Origin: Pachypanchax playfairii
Lineage: Eukaryota; Chordata; Actinopteri; Cyprinodontiformes; Aplocheilidae
DNA: 64,000 nucleotides
Assembly: GCA_006937955.1 (NCBI GenBank)
Contig: SSNP01000152.1
Coordinates: forward strand, 142,147-206,146
Direction: 5' to 3'
Shown here: positions 56,335-64,000 of the stretch, piece after piece
How the letters are laid out: each line of letters opens with the position of its first letter
Position numbering within the stretch: the stretch's first letter is position 1
Translations under genes and position numbers: made by a program
The notes under the pieces: model-generated
Told to the model about the DNA's origin: nothing
Databases searched by the model: none
The model's input: only the letters and a program-made list of their open reading frames with translations

Positions 56335-56500
56335 GCGTGTTGCAGTTGTTGTAGTAGAGGCTTTCTAGCCAATCAGAAGCAAAAAAAGCAGGACTTTTCC
56401 CCCCAAAATCATGTGAAAGCGCTGCTAGCCAATCAGAGGCGAGAAAGGCGGGCCCTTGCCTCTAAACAGGTACAATTCGCCGACAGGACAGAGAGGGAGA
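56335..56500 (+). repeat. right arm of an inverted repeat pair, two CCAAT boxes
   Basis: tctagccaatcagaagc and ctagccaatcagaggcg are two tandem related units, each with an agccaatcag box, followed by gcctctaaacaggtacaatt. It mirrors 55690-55810 across about 530 bp. Confidence 0.5.
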
Positions 56501-56535
56501 GGGCATGCCAAGCTAAGCTAGGCTACTTTATTTAA

Positions 56536-57059
56536 AGCTATAGTGCGTAACTTCTGTCGCCCCCTAGCGGAATTTTGCGTTATTACAACAATGAAGCTGG
56601 CTCTTCCATATGACCTACGCCCACCTGTCCCACACCCCCCTTCCCCCAACCGCTATCCCTCTGCCACTGTGATTCGTGATTCCACAACATTTTTATTCTG
56701 TTTGAATAAGGACAGCTGTTGAAAAAAGATGGACTCTTCGGAAGAACTTCCAGATAAGTGTGTCTCGGCCGTTTCTTTGGCTTCTCCGCTTTCCTGTTCT
56801 GCCTGCACTCTGCCTCCTGCTACGAGACTCTCCGCTCGTCCTCCCCCTCCCTTCTTGTTGTGACGTAAAAGACGTAATTTCCTCCGCGCCAGCGCGGGAA
56901 TGTCTCTGGTCGACACGCAAAGTAAAAATGATATATATTGAAAAATACCGTGAGATGTTTGAGGAGCCGATCGGCTTAATCTGCATTGTGTCATCTCCTC
57001 TAATAGTGGCTTGGCTGAAACGGACATTCACGGACATGTAAAAGTTACGCACTATAGCT
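56536..57059. mobile_element. TTAA-flanked MITE, family W
   Basis: 524 bp between TTAA tetranucleotides (56532-56535, 57060-57063) with perfect inverted ends: agctatagtgcgtaactt and its exact inverse. The cgccccctagcgg block sits inside the left end. Three overlapping frames (93-126 codons) on both strands have no family features. Confidence 0.88.
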
Positions 57060-57063
57060 TTAA

Positions 57064-57847
57064 TAAAGTTCAAAAGAGGTCACTGTCATGTTTTCTATCT
57101 CAAAAAACTACATATCTAAAAGAGTATTTTTTGGAAACATGTTAGGGCAAAATTGACAATAAAAGGATATCTAAGGTATTTATTTTATTTTTATTTCCTT
57201 CACTCACTCCATTCACTTTCTAGGTCATTGACCAAATCTGACAGATGGCAAATGAACTTGTTCTGAACCCATCCTTTAGAGGATAATTAACACCTGTTAA
57301 CAGGACTCACAAATCCTATAAATATGAATATGTTTGACTGATGCAACTGCATTCCTAGGATTAATATGATTACAGTTAATAAACCTGCCAGATAATAAGT
57401 TCTGAAAATCGCATCTCATGAAAGCATCATTTCTAATCAGGTCCTTAGTATACAGATTAGATAGATTTTTACCACACACTCTGTCATCCCAGATGGCTAA
57501 TATTTAGCACGCAGCATTAGAGTGACAGGAGGTAAATTACAGTAATGACATATTCACATTAATATTTGCTTGACTAATTATAGTGGAAAACTCTGGCTTA
57601 AAAGGATAATTAGAATAATCAATATGTGATACTCAGTAAATGAAATGTGTTCAATATTTTTGTGCACAAAATAAAGCTATGGAAAAATGTGATGGAAAAT
57701 CTAGTCTGGTCTAACTTCTATTGCAAAATCATCTGTAAATCTGAATGCTAAAGGGTTAAATTAGAAGACAGCAGAAAATCAGATGAGATGTTTTTTTTCT
57801 TTTTTTCTACATCTGTTGACAATGTACACAAAAGTTACATTCAAATA
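57064..57847. other. unique sequence, possible regulatory DNA
   Basis: No gene. 57230-57610 is AT-rich but complex, with ggataattaacacctgttaa and many TAAT cores. Candidate conserved non-coding block; untested. Confidence 0.35.
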
Positions 57848-59072
57848 CACTCACCGGCCACTTTATTAGGTACACCAGTCCAACTGCTCGTTAACACTTA
57901 ATTTCTAATCAGCCAATCACATGACGGCAACTCAGTGCATTTAGGCATGTACACATGGTCAAGACAATCTCCTGCAGTTCAAACTGAGCATCAGTATAGG
58001 GAAGAAAGGTGATTTGAGTGACTTTGAACGTGGCATGGTTGTTGGTGCCAGAATGGCTGGTCTGAGTATTTCAGAAACTGCCGATCTACTGGGATTTTCA
58101 CGCACAACCATCTCTAGGGTTTACAGAGAATGGTCCGAAAAAGAAAAAATATCCAGTGAGCGGCAGTTCTGTGGGCAGTTCTGTGTGCCTTGTTGATGCC
58201 AGAGGTCAGAGGAGAATGGCCAGACTGGTTGGAGCTGATAGAAAGGCAACAGTGACTCAAATAACCACTCGTTACAACCAAGGTAGGCAGAAGAGCATCT
58301 CTGAACGCACAGTACGTCGAACTTTGAGGCAGATGGGCTACAGCAGCAGAAGACCACGCCGGGTGCCACTCCTTTCAGCTAAGAACAGGAAACTGAGGCT
58401 ACAATTTGCACAAGCTCATCAAAATTGGACAATAGAAGATTGGAAAAACGTTGCCTGGTCTGATGAGTCTCGATTTCTGCTGCGACATTCGGATGGTAGG
58501 GTCAGAATTTGGCGTCAACAACATGAAAGCATGGATCCATTCTGCCTTGTATCAACGGTTCAGGCTGGTGGTGGTGGTGTAATGGTGTGGAGAATATTTT
58601 CTTGGCACTCTTCGGGCCACTTGGTACCAATTGAGCATCGTTACAACGCCACAGCCTACCTGAGTATTGTTGCTGACCATGTCCATCCCTTTATGACCAC
58701 AATGTACCCAACTTCTGATGGCTACTTTCAGCAGGATAATGCGCCATGTCATAAAGCTGGAATCATCTCGGACTGGTTTCTTGAACATGACAATGAGTTC
58801 ACTGTACTCAAATGGCCTCCACAGTCACCAGATCTCAATCCAATAGAGCATCTTTGGGATGTGGTGGAACGGGAGATTCGCATCATGGATGTGCAGCCGA
58901 CAAATCTGCGCCAACTGTGTGATGCCATCATGCCAATATGGACCAAACTCTCTGAGGAATGCTTCCAGCACCTTGTTGAATCTATGCCACGAAGAATTGA
59001 GGCAGTTCTGAAGGCAAAAGGGGGTCCAACCCGTTACTAGCATGGTGTACCTAATAGAGTGGCCAGTGAGTG
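57848..59072 (+). mobile_element. Tc1/mariner transposon (DD36E), copy 2
   Basis: 1225 bp between TA dinucleotides (57846-57847, 59073-59074). Inverted repeats as in copy 1, with slight decay at the right (ctaatagagtggccagtgag). Plus-strand orientation. Confidence 0.94.
57996..59040 (+). pseudogene. Tc1-family transposase, start lost and frameshifted
   Basis: Same DD36E transposase as copy 1. The initiator is ATA (57996-57998) where copy 1 has ATG. The frame is then open through both N-terminal helix-turn-helix units until about 58170. There the text caaacg-type codons of copy 1 (5 bp, gaaaa) are replaced by a 9-bp block agttctgtg, which duplicates the preceding cagttctgtg. The net +4 shifts the frame. 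The other frame (from about 58180) is open to the natural stop at 59038-59040 and retains AWSDESRF, FQQDNAPCH and LNPIEHLWD plus the C-terminal 20 residues missing from copy 1 (ESMPRRIEAVLKAKGGPTRY). Two lesions, so it is inactive, but each lesion differs from that of copy 1. Confidence 0.93.
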
Positions 59073-59394
59073 TAAATAAATGTATTTATTTATAAGGACC
59101 CTCAGCCACAGTACACCTTGATTTTTAAATCTGTTAATTTTATTAAAGTATTTTTCTGGCTAGACTAATTCTTATTCTTATTCTGGCTAGATTTTAAAGT
59201 CCAGACCCATTTTGTAATAAAACTGTATCATGTTTTACCCCATCAGTGTCCATTCAAATTATTGGTAGCAATAAAAAGAAGCAAACATATATTTTGAACA
59301 TTTTGGCATTGCAGTTTTAGATAGTACATGTTACAGCGTAATTCTACAGGTTAAGATGGAGTCTTAAGAATAATAAAACAAAAAAAATCCTTGA

Positions 59395-59830
59395 CATCTG
59401 TCAACACTTTTGATAACTGGCAATGAGCATTTCACATCCCTATATAAGGATTTTTGCACAGTCTTTTTTGCAGAATTGTTTTAACTCAGCCACTTTAGAG
59501 GGTTTATGAACATGAATGGCCTATTTGAGATCATATCAATTGAATTTCCGGTCACACATAAAGTAGGCCACTTCAAAACCTTAACCAATTGAATCCTTGT
59601 CCTGTTGCATGACAAAACTGAGCTCGTGGGTCAGGTTGTGAACTGGTATGCAAGACATCATCCTTCAGTATTTTCTGGTATAATTCATAGTTCCATCAAT
59701 TAGGACAAGTCACCTAGCTCCTGAAGCAGTAAACCAGCTCTACACCATGATATGAACACCACTATATTTGACTGTCTGTATGGTGTTGTTTTTCTGAACT
59801 GCAGTGTTAGTTTAATACAAGATGTAATTG
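59395..59830 (-). pseudogene. Tc1-like transposase remnant, second family
   Basis: The plus-strand text ggcaatgagcatttcac, ttttgcacagtcttttttgc, gaattgttttaactcagcca and tatggtgttgtttttctga follows, in reverse, a well-known fish Tc1 family. On the minus strand short pieces can be read: IDGTMNYTRKY, then VMQQDKDSIG, corresponding to the second catalytic aspartate region (QQDN), and KVAELKQFCKKDCAKI. Many stops and indels separate them. Terminal repeats are not found, so its limits are approximate. Confidence 0.6.
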
Positions 59831-59966
59831 GAAGCACACTTTCCACTTTTTTTGTGGGTAAACAATATCTCTCAAAAACCTTTCTGCATGCATTGGTGGA
59901 GCCTGTAAGAACTGATCCATGTGTCTTCAGATGTTGTCATGAGTGTATCTGTAATGGGGCTAGTTT

Positions 59967-60334
59967 TGTCAGGATGTTGTTTTTCTTGTCCTCCTGTGTT
60001 TCTTGTGTATTTTCTGGTTTGTGTTTATATTCTGTGCTCCCAGTTCTCCTTGTGTTGCTCGTTTCCCTCTCCCTCTCTTCTCCAGGTGTTTTTCATTCGT
60101 GTGATTGCTTTCCTTTGTGTGGTGTCTGTATAAAAGGGTGTGTCAGTTCTGTTTGAGTTGTCGGAGTGTCGTCTTACGTACCTTGTGTTTCTCCTCCCGA
60201 GTCCTCCCTTTATGTAAGTGTTTGCTGCCTTGTCAGTTTTTTTTGTTTATCATTAAAAGTACTAATTTTGAATTTCGAGTTTCCGTGTCTCCCTGCATCT
60301 CGGGTCCTGCCCCGAGCTCTCAGAGAACATGACA
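59967..60334 (+). mobile_element. solo LTR, short (TGTCAGG...TGACA type)
   Basis: 368 bp from tgtcagg to catgaca with perfect 5-bp duplications agttt (59962-59966 and 60335-60339). A strong TATA-type gtataaaaggg lies at about 60128 and an attaaaa at 60253, giving a normal U3-R-U5 layout. Confidence 0.9.
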
Positions 60335-60528
60335 AGTTTAAGTTGAATAGCGAATCAGTTCACTGCAGTGCAATTATAACAACATCCAAAAACAGCGTTT
60401 TGAAGAAAGTTGGTGGAGAATCATGATTCCCCATAGAATTAACAATGACAATGTTTTGGGATGTGTGTAGTAATAATAATAATAATAATGAGAACAAAGG
60501 AAATTTGCAGAAATCTTCATTGACCCTG

Positions 60529-61111
60529 ACCCCTCCTTTCCACTGGACGTGTCGGCAGCACGCAATGTTTTGCTCGCGCAATCAGCAGCGCGTCCCTTGC
60601 TACCGGGAGCACTCCACACGTAAATATCGCGTAACGTCACATCCAGCTGGTCCCGGAAGATCACGAAATCTAATAAGAATAGCAAAAACGCACGTGATTT
60701 CGTCAGTACACACATCAACAGGCAGGGAGAAAGACGACAACATGTATCCAGAAGGTATGTGGCTTATTTTCACACCACCTACAGACTTCAAACCCATCAC
60801 ATGTAATGTACTTTCTCATAGTCTCACAAACAGAAATCCGCATGTGTGCTTTTATTTTGAAACTTTTGAGTATGAACGCCTAATTTTCTGTCTGGTCCAA
60901 ACTAAACTGCTGAACCTGACGCGTTTTAGAAGCGTACCGTGTAAAAAATAAAACTGCAACGTTCGTGACACTACTCTTTTGGGGCGAATCTCATGCGCGC
61001 TGCTTCATGCACTGTGAGAACGGTCTAATTGACTTTATTGGAGGCTATCAGCTGCGTATTATGCGTCACTAACGTTGCGCATCTGTTGCGTGTTCAATGG
61101 AAAGCAGGGGT
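60529..61111 (+). mobile_element. MITE family Y, complete copy
   Basis: 583 bp; ends acccctcctttccactgg and the inverse acccctgctttccattg. Rich in CpG near the termini (cgtgtcggcagcacgc). It aligns with 46587-47152 and, reversed, 4667-5003. The flanking sequence does not give a clear duplication. Confidence 0.85.
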
Positions 61112-61127
61112 TAGTGAACCCAGGGAG

Positions 61128-61450
61128 TAAGCTGGCCTTTCCAGATCTTTGTGTGGCCCGGTGTGGAGCTGTTGCTACACAAGGATCTGGGATTGCTCCT
61201 TCTGAACGCATCTGAAAAAGGGTGGGACATCTAGTACAATTTTTTGAGTTGATTAGAGGACAGCAGCAAGTGTCTGTCTACCATGATTTGTCTTTGGCTA
61301 ATCACAAGAAATCAGCTCTAGCAAATCCTGTCGGGAGAAAAGCTCAACACATCTTTACCATCAAGAAATGCACAAATTGCTTGCCTTTGCTTATTTTCAA
61401 TGAAGAAATCATCTCTAGTTCTCCTAAAACAGATAGACGCTTCTATGAGT
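61128..61450 (+). mobile_element. MITE family T, truncated copy
   Basis: Starts taagctggcctttccagatc and follows the element at 29768-30299 through gggtgggacatctagtac, cagcaagtgtctg, cacatctttaccatcaagaa and atcatctctagttct. The right end is absent. Confidence 0.7.
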
Positions 61451-62319
61451 ACGTTTATCGGCGCGGCTATGTTTGTTTTGCCCCAACAACTGTCCCATTC
61501 AAAAAAAGTGTTTCACTGCTTTGTTCTTACTCTCGGTTCATTATTCTTTGTTTCAGTTGTGCTGTGAACTGCTAGCCTATTGTATTTTCATTGCATCATT
61601 TCACGACTCGCTTTATTTACCCTTTTTTTTTTCAGCGCAAACGTTTGCTGCTGGTTTTTTGTTGGTGATAAATCACGTAGGTTTTTTGTAAATGTAGCGA
61701 CTCTGTTTTGGTGTTGGTACATGTCGACACTACAAGAACCGTGTTTTGTTTGCTAATAAAAGCAACTTGTTGAACAGAACAGCGGTACAGAACATTGTGT
61801 CCGTCAGACCTCATGTGACACATATTCAGACGCTGCACGAGTCAGAGTGTCAGTGTGACGGATCAAACTCGCAAATCATATTTTTTCATAAATACTTCTA
61901 CAAAAATGTTATTGGGTTGAAACTTGCTGTGCAGTTGTGAATGAAATATGTCCAGATGGCTAATATCCGCACAAATCAGTCAGATTTCAGATGCTCTGCT
62001 CAGGTGATCAAAACAGATAAAAAATCACAGGATATTTTAAATTTGATTTCTCGTACAAGAAAGTTTTCAGACCAGCAATCAGCCATGGCATCAACTGCAG
62101 ACTGCACTGCAGTGATCATGTGACATCATTATCATGCTGACTGTTATTGAATATTTTAACAGAAAATTCACCGAAATTGTACAAATGCATATGTGAAAGC
62201 ATTTTGTTGATAATTTTTGATATTGTTCAATAGAATTTTCTTAAATCTATATGCTTTTTTTTCTATATCATCCAGTCCTACTTTAGGTTATCTAGAGTTA
62301 ATTGTGGCTGTGCTGTGGC
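61451..62319. other. unassigned sequence
   Basis: No gene. Overlapping frames of 64-117 codons have no family features. An aataaaag lies at 61755. Confidence 0.4.
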
Positions 62320-62480
62320 ACAGTTGGTAGAGCTGTTGCCTTGCAGTGAGAAGGTCCTGGGTTCCAATCCAGGCTGCATGGAGTTTGCATGTTCTCCCCA
62401 CGCATGCATGAGTTTTCTCTGGGAAAGAGGTTAATTGGCAACTCTAAATTGTCCCTAGGTGTGTGTGTGTGTGTGGGCTT
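62320..62480 (+). mobile_element. tRNA-headed SINE-like repeat (family C)
   Basis: ggcacagttggtagagctg (A-box-like), then aaggtcctgggttccaatcc (B-box-like), gcatggagtttgcatgttct and ggcaactctaaattgtccct. It ends in a (GT)n run at 62457-62476. It is the uninterrupted counterpart of 9140-10010. Confidence 0.75.
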
Positions 62481-62779
62481 GTTTTTCTAACCTCCTGAAG
62501 ACCAGTTTCCAGACATTTACTATCTTTCTGGGGTCCGAGGGTTTTTGTGGGGACCGAAGCCTGGTCCCCATAAGAGGGACTTCCCTTTTTAGGGTTAGGG
62601 TTCAGCTTTATAGGTATGGTGTGAATAGAGTTTTAGTTAGTCTTATGGTGCATTCACACCGGCCCAACCATCAACTTCATAAGAGCCAAGTTTATATGTA
62701 AAGTCTATGGTGGATGGGTGTCAGACAGACGTCAACGGCTCTGCGGCGCTTTGTGAGCATTATGAGCGGCAACTTTTCA

Positions 62780-62850
62780 AGCTTTTCTAGCGTTTCAGGC
62801 GTTGACGCTTGAAACGCTAGAAAAGCTCAAAGTTCAGCTAGCTGAACTTT
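62780..62850. repeat. two adjacent perfect palindromes
   Basis: 62780-62797 (agcttttctagcgtttca) pairs exactly with 62810-62827 across a 12-nt loop. 62829-62850 is a 22-nt perfect palindrome centred on agct. Confidence 0.95.
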
Positions 62851-63151
62851 TGACGTTGATAACGCTCTTGAAGCGGCATGTCAACCAATCAGAGCGTCTC
62901 ATCGTAGTGACGTAAGATGTCACAGCACGTAGCCGGAAAGAAGCAGGATCAGCCAAAATAGAAGATAAATTAACCTCATCCAAACGTAGCTCCTGGAGCA
63001 AATGGTTAAACTCACCAAACTCAGAACGCATCTGAAGAATGGGGTGTATCCACAAACGGCACTGATGCACCCGACGTCGACGTTGTCTAGATCTATGAAG
63101 TAAATAAATCCAAGCCACTGTCTCAATATAATCAGCCATAGCTCCGAACAT
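62834..63151 (-). pseudogene. PIF/Harbinger transposase, N-terminal fragment
   Basis: The minus frame contains RRRRVHQCRLWIHPILQMRS, then EFGEFNHLLQELRLDEVNL. WxHPIL..R...GEFxHLxxELR is the diagnostic N-terminal helical block of PIF/Harbinger (HARBI1-like) transposases, which cut at TWA targets together with a Myb-like partner. The nucleotide-level frame is open for 105 codons, but after ILADPASF it departs from the family: the DDE catalytic domain is gone. The fragment sits inside a 676-bp element with intact ends, so the element can be moved only in trans. The retained piece may simply be what the internal deletion left. Confidence 0.8.
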
Positions 63152-63460
63152 CCGATAACAAAGGAAGCCCCGCCTTCGCGCTCTTTTTCGGTCAGGCTTT
63201 ACGAGCTTTAACGCCTATGCACTCTGACTGGCAGGCGTTATGAGCTTCAACTTCAAACGTCAAATTTGGAGCATTATCAGCGTTGCTTGACGTTGACAAA
63301 GTGGCCGGTGTGAATGCACCATTAAGGTTAGTTATAGATCAGTAATGGTTAAGGTTAGGAAAAGGGATTGGGTCAGGTATAAATCCATTTACTAAGATCA
63401 ATGGAAGTCAATAGACGGTCCCCATAAGGATAACAAAACAAACGTGTGTGTGTGTGTGTG

Positions 63461-64000
63461 TGTGTGGCATTTTGTTGGATGGAGTATTAAAATGTCTTCT
63501 ATCGTCTGTCTGCTGCAGATGACTTCAGCCAAAACACAAAAACACTTGATTCCCTACCTCTGTAAAGTTTATTCCACGTTTTGTTGACATGGAAAAAATA
63601 GGATCAAATAACCCTTTTATAATTTACTGAATTGCAAATGAATTGAACTTTTTGTCTACGGTGATCTTTGACTCTTGACCTATTGTTGTGAACTGGACTT
63701 GTTTCTTTTGTATAGGGCTTTTGCTATTAATTGTTATTATTCATATAAACTGAAATAAATTAATAATTTGTCAAACTAGAGAGTAGGGGATATGATACTG
63801 TGAGGTGCTATTCTGTATGCAAATGCAACTTCATTAGTTTTAGCAGGCAGGAGATGGAAGTAAAGGTATGGTGTGTTATACCAACACTGAAAGCACATGA
63901 AAGGTCTTTTCCTTTGAGACTTTTCTGTTCTCTTTCTTCTATTATATAATCCTAAATAAATTATCCCAGCTCCTAAATTAGAAAGTTGGGTGGGCATCCT
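63461..64000. other. unassigned sequence
   Basis: AT-rich; no gene. A 73-codon minus frame at the window edge (63776-63997) has no family features and could continue outside the window. Confidence 0.4.

Larger units (their letters stand above)
62646..63321. mobile_element. PIF/Harbinger non-autonomous element, perfect termini
   Basis: 676 bp with perfect inverted ends tggtgcattcacaccggcc and TTA on both sides (62643-62645 and 63322-63324). It contains the N-terminus of a Harbinger transposase on the minus strand and a pair of palindromes at 62780-62850. Confidence 0.92.
62490..63460. repeat. teleost ggtccccataagg repeat, split by a Harbinger element
   Basis: The left part has tggggaccgaagcctggtcc and agggttagggttcagc; the right part has aaggttaggaaaagggattg, gacggtccccataaggataa and an adjoining (GT)n at 63443-63466. 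The two sides meet at TTA once the insertion is removed. Confidence 0.6.

Noticed and set aside
62580..62640. agggttagggtt, considered as interstitial telomere repeat
   Set aside because: Only one and a half units, part of a dispersed ggtccccataagg repeat.

Overview
This is vertebrate, almost certainly percomorph teleost, DNA. The evidence is the repeat content: tRNA-headed SINEs with the teleost consensus, RTE- and L2-type LINEs, Tc1/mariner elements of fish type, PIF/Harbinger and hAT miniatures, and CpG-poor AT-rich unique DNA between them. It contains no complete host gene. At best one short exon-like reading frame (3125-3345) might be host coding, and I rate it low. The window reads as a gene desert or a very large intron, heavily colonised by mobile elements.

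Layout. 0.6-6.5 kb: a hAT end, an inverted Y-type MITE fused to an X-type MITE, and a SINE. 6.5-9 kb: unique AT-rich DNA. 9.1-14.6 kb: a SINE-like repeat split by an L2-type LINE 3' end, a MADF-domain fragment, a solo LTR, two SINEs and a Tc1 remnant. 14.6-17.9 kb: three TTAA-flanked MITEs. 18.7-27.2 kb: one old reverse-strand RTE LINE blown apart by a hAT, a second hAT that itself holds two solo LTRs and a SINE, a nearly intact Tc1 transposon, a LINE tail and a PIF/Harbinger-like element with a Myb/SANT fragment. 27.2-38.4 kb and 44.6-48.5 kb: mostly unique sequence, where any regulatory DNA would be sought. 39.2-41.8 kb: a decayed hAT transposase of the TTF-finger/DUF4371 class ended by an X-type MITE. 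42.2-49.9 kb: LTR-like pieces, two MITE families and a pogo-like MITE. 49.9-53.6 kb: a plus-strand LINE (ORF1 plus RT) interrupted by an internally deleted minus-strand LINE and by one end of a Tc1-like element. 54.6-57.1 kb: a hAT BED-finger remnant, a partial SINE, an inverted repeat pair and a TTAA-flanked MITE. 57.8-64 kb: a second copy of the Tc1 transposon (broken), a decayed second Tc1 family, a solo LTR, further MITEs and a 676-bp PIF/Harbinger element with perfect termini.

The genes do not work together as a pathway. What ties the window together is insertion order. Several insertions have exact target-site duplications (5 bp for four solo LTRs, 8 bp for a hAT, TA for both copies of the larger Tc1 element, TTAA for MITEs, TTA/TAA for Harbinger), so a relative chronology can be read directly. 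I found no new biological system that I can defend. The most useful observations are the nested RTE, the set of solo LTRs, the coding minisatellite in a LINE C-terminus, the two differently broken DD36E Tc1 copies and the three TTAA-flanked MITE families.
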